This document shows, one piece after another, positions 6,016 through 8,154 of a stretch of DNA of 8,154 nucleotides. The notes below the pieces were generated by a model. It was given only the letters and a program-made list of their open reading frames with translations, was not told where the DNA came from and did not search any database. Source of the DNA: an uncultured Rikenellaceae bacterium (lineage in GTDB: Bacteria > Bacteroidota > Bacteroidia > Bacteroidales > Rikenellaceae); NCBI GenBank assembly GCA_910588925.1, contig CAJURV010000082.1, positions 1 to 8,154 of the forward strand, written 5' to 3'. A program made the position numbers and the translations under genes. Numbering within the stretch: position 1 is the stretch's first letter; each line of letters starts with the position of its first letter.

Positions 6016-7164
6016 ATGAGATTTTCGGATATAATAGGTCAGGATAGGGTCAAGGATCTTCTGAGGCGCAGTCTCGACGAGGGTCATGTATCGCACGCTC
6101 AGCTTTTGGCCGGTCGTAACGGTTACGGATCGTTGGCCTTGGCGTTGGCATACGCTCAATATATTATGTGCAGCGATAGACACGACGGCGACTCATGCGG
6201 CGTATGTCCGTCGTGTCTTAAAATCTCAAATCTGGAACATCCGGACCTTCACTTCTCGTTTCCCGTAGCAAAGAGCGAGTTCGCCACACAGAGCGGCGGC
6301 GAGCTCACGAGCGACGCACTGATGGCCAAATGGCGCCAGATGGTAAGTCAGACGAGCGATCCTTCCTGTTATTTCGACGAGAAAGATTGGTATTCGCATA
6401 TAGGAATAGGCAAAAACAGTCAGGGCATAATAAACAGATCGGAGGCTCACGATATAATACGTAAGTTCGGTTACAAATCGTACGAGGGCGGCTACAAGAT
6501 ATTGATAATGTGGCTTCCCGAACGTATGAACGATAGCGCAGCCAACAAGTTGCTCAAGCTGTTCGAGGAGCCGGACGGAAGAACGCTGTTTCTGTTCGTG
6601 AGCGAGAATCCTGACTCCGTGTTGGGTACCATATTGTCGAGAACGCAGAGGATAGACGTACCTCCGGTAGACGTGTCGTCTCTCGGCGATTATATATCCG
6701 TCCGTTTCAATACGCCGGATGCGCAGGGTATGGCACGTGTCGCCCGCGGTGATGTGATGCGCGCCATGTATTTGGCTTCGGAGAGCGGTGCGGAGGATGA
6801 TAATTTCGAGATGTTCGCATCTCTTATGAGGCTATGTTTCGCGGTAGATCATGTCAAGCTGATGGAGTGGGGAGATAATATGGCCGCTATGGGGAGAGAG
6901 GTTCAGAAAGGTTTTGTGGATTATTCCCTTCGTATGTTGCGCGACAGTTATATGGTTACGGTGGGCGTTCCCTCGCTCAGCCATGCGTTCGGTAAAGAGG
7001 CGCAGTTCATATCGCGTTTTTTTCCATTCGTAAATCATACCAATATAGAGACTTTGATATCGGAATTCGAGCGCGTATCTCTCGAGTTAAATTTCAATGC
7101 CAATGCCAAGATACTTTTCACGCATTTCGCCTTATCAATAAGCAAGCTCATACGCAAGGCATGA
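6016..7164 (+). CDS. holB: DNA polymerase III delta-prime subunit (clamp loader)
   Basis: A 382-residue AAA+ fold protein of the clamp-loader complex that opens the sliding clamp and loads it on primed DNA. Seen: MRFSDIIGQD start; a degenerate Walker A (GRNGYGS, 33-39) lacking the lysine, as expected for delta-prime, which does not hydrolyse ATP; a four-cysteine zinc module, Cys52, Cys61, Cys64 and Cys67 (C-x8-C-x2-C-x2-C), followed by HPD; ANKLLKLFEEP (176-186), strongly typical of delta-prime/gamma; and an SR motif (208-209), the SRC-type arginine that reaches into the neighbouring ATPase site. Residues about 80-135 between zinc module and helicase-like core look longer than in E. coli delta-prime. 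The ATG at 6016 is preferred over an in-frame TTG at 5998, because the upstream codons lie in the inverted repeat and promoter. The stop overlaps the folK start (ATGA), suggesting translational coupling. Confidence 0.93.
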   Translation: MRFSDIIGQDRVKDLLRRSLDEGHVSHAQLLAGRNGYGSLALALAYAQYIMCSDRHDGDSCGVCPSCLKISNLEHPDLHFSFPVAKSEFATQSGGELTSDALMAKWRQMVSQTSDPSCYFDEKDWYSHIGIGKNSQGIINRSEAHDIIRKFGYKSYEGGYKILIMWLPERMNDSAANKLLKLFEEPDGRTLFLFVSENPDSVLGTILSRTQRIDVPPVDVSSLGDYISVRFNTPDAQGMARVARGDVMRAMYLASESGAEDDNFEMFASLMRLCFAVDHVKLMEWGDNMAAMGREVQKGFVDYSLRMLRDSYMVTVGVPSLSHAFGKEAQFISRFFPFVNHTNIETLISEFERVSLELNFNANAKILFTHFALSISKLIRKA

Positions 7165-7664
7165 ACAGGGCGGTAGTAATAACAGGCGGTAACGGCTCTA
7201 CGATAGATGAAGATATCGTTACCGTTGTAGATTACATATCCGAACGGCTCGGACGCATAATAGCGTCGTCGTCGGTATATCGTACCCCTCCTTACGGATT
7301 CGAGTCAGATCACGATTTTCTCAATCAGGTGCTGGTAGTGGAGACCTCTCTTACGCCTTATGTTTTTCTTAAAACGATATGGGGTATAGAGTCGTCGTAC
7401 GGCAGGGAAAGAGGTGACGACGAGGCGGAGGCGGCCAAATGGGAAGCTCGTAAGCGCGGAGAGAGGGGATATTTCTCGCGTAATATGGATATAGATATAT
7501 TGTTTTGGAACGACGAGATCATATCTACCGACCTGTTGGCTATACCCCACCCCTCGATGTGTGAACGCGAGTTCGTTATGAAACCGCTCGCAGAACTGTT
7601 ACCCGATTTCGTTCACCCGGTAACAGGCAGGAAGATAAAGGATATTTATAGCGATATGCTTTAG
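7161..7664 (+). CDS. folK: 2-amino-4-hydroxy-6-hydroxymethyldihydropteridine pyrophosphokinase (HPPK)
   Basis: A complete 167-residue cytoplasmic enzyme that moves pyrophosphate from ATP to 6-hydroxymethyl-7,8-dihydropterin, the step before dihydropteroate synthase in folate synthesis. Motifs seen in order: GGNGS (9-13); SSSVYRTPPYGF (36-47), with the pterin-binding region; DFLNQV (52-57); ESSYGRERG (77-85), with the ATP-contacting arginines; RNMDIDILFW (107-116), whose Asp110 and Asp112 correspond to the two magnesium ligands; and IPHPSMCEREFVMKPLAELL (128-147), with the conserved His and Arg. Between GRER and MDID there are 24 residues where E. coli HPPK has about 9, so catalytic loop 3 carries a charged insertion of roughly 15 residues (DDEAEAAKWEARKRGERGY). 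The gene overlaps holB by 4 bp and has no promoter of its own in view. Confidence 0.95.
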   Translation: MNRAVVITGGNGSTIDEDIVTVVDYISERLGRIIASSSVYRTPPYGFESDHDFLNQVLVVETSLTPYVFLKTIWGIESSYGRERGDDEAEAAKWEARKRGERGYFSRNMDIDILFWNDEIISTDLLAIPHPSMCEREFVMKPLAELLPDFVHPVTGRKIKDIYSDML

Positions 7665-7673
7665 GATTGGGCT

Positions 7674-7830
7674 TGTGCCTCCGGCGGCCATTTCATGGAG
7701 AGTTACTAGTTACTTTTGTCACTCGACAAAAGTAACCAAAAACGAGGGGGCACAGCCCCTTTTGAGGTGCGTGATATTCAGTGATGCCGCGTACATTGTG
7801 TTGAGCACTTCATATGAATTTTGCGACTTG
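7674..7830 (+). repeat. Dispersed hairpin repeat, copy B, just after folK
   Basis: This element begins about 10 bp after the folK stop and is the plus-strand partner of copy A. Stem 1 at 7709-7736 is GTTACTTTTGTC, loop ACTC, GACAAAAGTAAC, a perfect 12-bp stem. Stem 2 at 7747-7759 is GGGGC, loop ACA, GCCCC. Compared with copy A, a G-C pair is replaced by T-A and two base pairs are gained or lost, always on both arms. A frame opened by a GTG at 7675 runs through it to 7986, but it lacks any gene-like signal. The stem follows folK and could also stop transcription, though no T run follows. Confidence 0.8.
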
Positions 7831-7930
7831 AGAAAGTTGTATTCGGCTATTATAGTCATTATTCCAAAACATAAATGTCAAGTGTTTAAAATTAGTTGGC
7901 GAGACGGTAAGATGCTACAAGACGCACTGA
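7831..7930. other. Non-coding spacer, nothing recognisable
   Basis: About 100 bp of moderately AT-rich sequence between repeat copy B and the structured region. I see no promoter box, strong hairpin or credible gene. The left edge may include the decayed end of the repeat, because TATGAATTTTGCG weakly resembles TATGTTTTTCGTTGCG in copy A. Confidence 0.5.
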
Positions 7931-8130
7931 AAGTATGCGCATTAGCCAAAGCCACCTATGCGGCACGAGGTGCCGCTCAGCAATAACCACAACGAATTAA
8001 CCGGACAGAGGTTGGGAAAACCGCTGGCGAGCAGATGCCATCACTTCACACCCAGAGGCATGCGCATTAACCGCAAATCGCAGGCATGCTCGCCCTCGCA
8101 CACAACCGCAGACCGCAGGGCGCCGAAGTT
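7931..8130. other. Fold-prone GC-richer region with short internal repeats
   Basis: A 200-bp stretch that differs in composition from the spacer before it. It has a perfect 7-bp hairpin with 3-nt loop at 7960-7976 (GCGGCAC/GTGCCGC) and a longer-range 8-bp pairing of GGCGAGCA (8026-8033) with TGCTCGCC (8087-8094). Direct repeats are ATGCGCATTA (around 7935 and 8060), AGGCATGC (8056 and 8082) and AACCGCAnAnCGCAGG (around 8070 and 8104). It matches none of the RNA classes I checked by eye (tRNA, tmRNA, RNase P, SRP). It may be a structured RNA, part of another dispersed repeat, or the edge of a mobile element. Confidence 0.35.
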
Positions 8131-8154
8131 TTTTAGACCTCAAAAATCGTCGAT
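7958..8154 (+). CDS. Possible small ORF running off the window, uncertain
   Basis: An ATG at 7958 opens a frame that stays open for 65 codons to the right edge. It begins MRHEVPLSNNHNELTGQR and ends RAPKFFRPQKSS. The product is very basic and rich in His, Ser and Thr, has no hydrophobic core pattern, and I recognise no family. It overlaps hairpins and short repeats, which argues for non-coding DNA read by chance. No -7 box is visible close upstream. I list it because the frame is open to the edge and its full length cannot be judged. Confidence 0.2.
   Translation, partial: MRHEVPLSNNHNELTGQRLGKPLASRCHHFTPRGMRINRKSQACSPSHTTADRRAPKFFRPQKSS

Noticed and set aside
7675..7986. 103-codon frame from a GTG after folK
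   Set aside because: It starts inside repeat copy B, then crosses an AT-rich spacer and hairpins. It matches no family and has no promoter, so it is treated as repeat-derived.

Overview
The window looks like a chromosomal segment from a Bacteroidota genome, most likely order Bacteroidales. The evidence is a tandem SusC/SusD pair, TAnnTTTG-type promoter boxes with no purine-rich ribosome binding sites, and heavy use of ATA isoleucine codons in all the genes. I cannot resolve the genus.

Left half (1-5081, minus strand): the start of a polysaccharide or nutrient utilisation locus. A complete SusC-like TonB-dependent outer-membrane transporter (5081-1821) is followed 36 bp later by a complete SusD-like surface lipoprotein (1784-24). 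A further reading frame starts 6 bp after the susD stop and runs off the left edge. The SusC signal-peptide region carries an uninterrupted run of nine G, and a one-base slip either way would end the protein early. The substrate cannot be read from the sequence.

Middle (5082-6015): about 930 bp of non-coding DNA between divergent transcription units. From left to right it holds two candidate susC promoters, each with a short palindrome 16 bp upstream; a very AT-rich stretch with several TATCAACA/TGTGGATA words that resemble DnaA boxes; one copy (A) of a roughly 150-bp hairpin-bearing repeat; a perfect 23-bp inverted repeat with a 6-nt loop; and a -7 box that ends four bases before the next start codon.

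Right half (6016-7664, plus strand): two housekeeping genes that overlap by 4 bp (ATGA). These are the delta-prime subunit of the DNA polymerase III clamp loader (holB) and a folate-pathway pyrophosphokinase (folK) with an extra charged loop.

Right end (7665-8154): a second copy (B) of the hairpin repeat, in opposite orientation to copy A, so the two copies flank holB-folK. After it come about 130 bp with nothing recognisable and then a GC-richer, fold-prone stretch with a low-confidence ORF that runs off the window.

The most notable signal not explained by genes is the A/B repeat pair. The copies differ at several stem positions, but every difference is matched on the opposite arm, so both hairpins stay perfectly paired. 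That is covariation in favour of a structure-dependent element.
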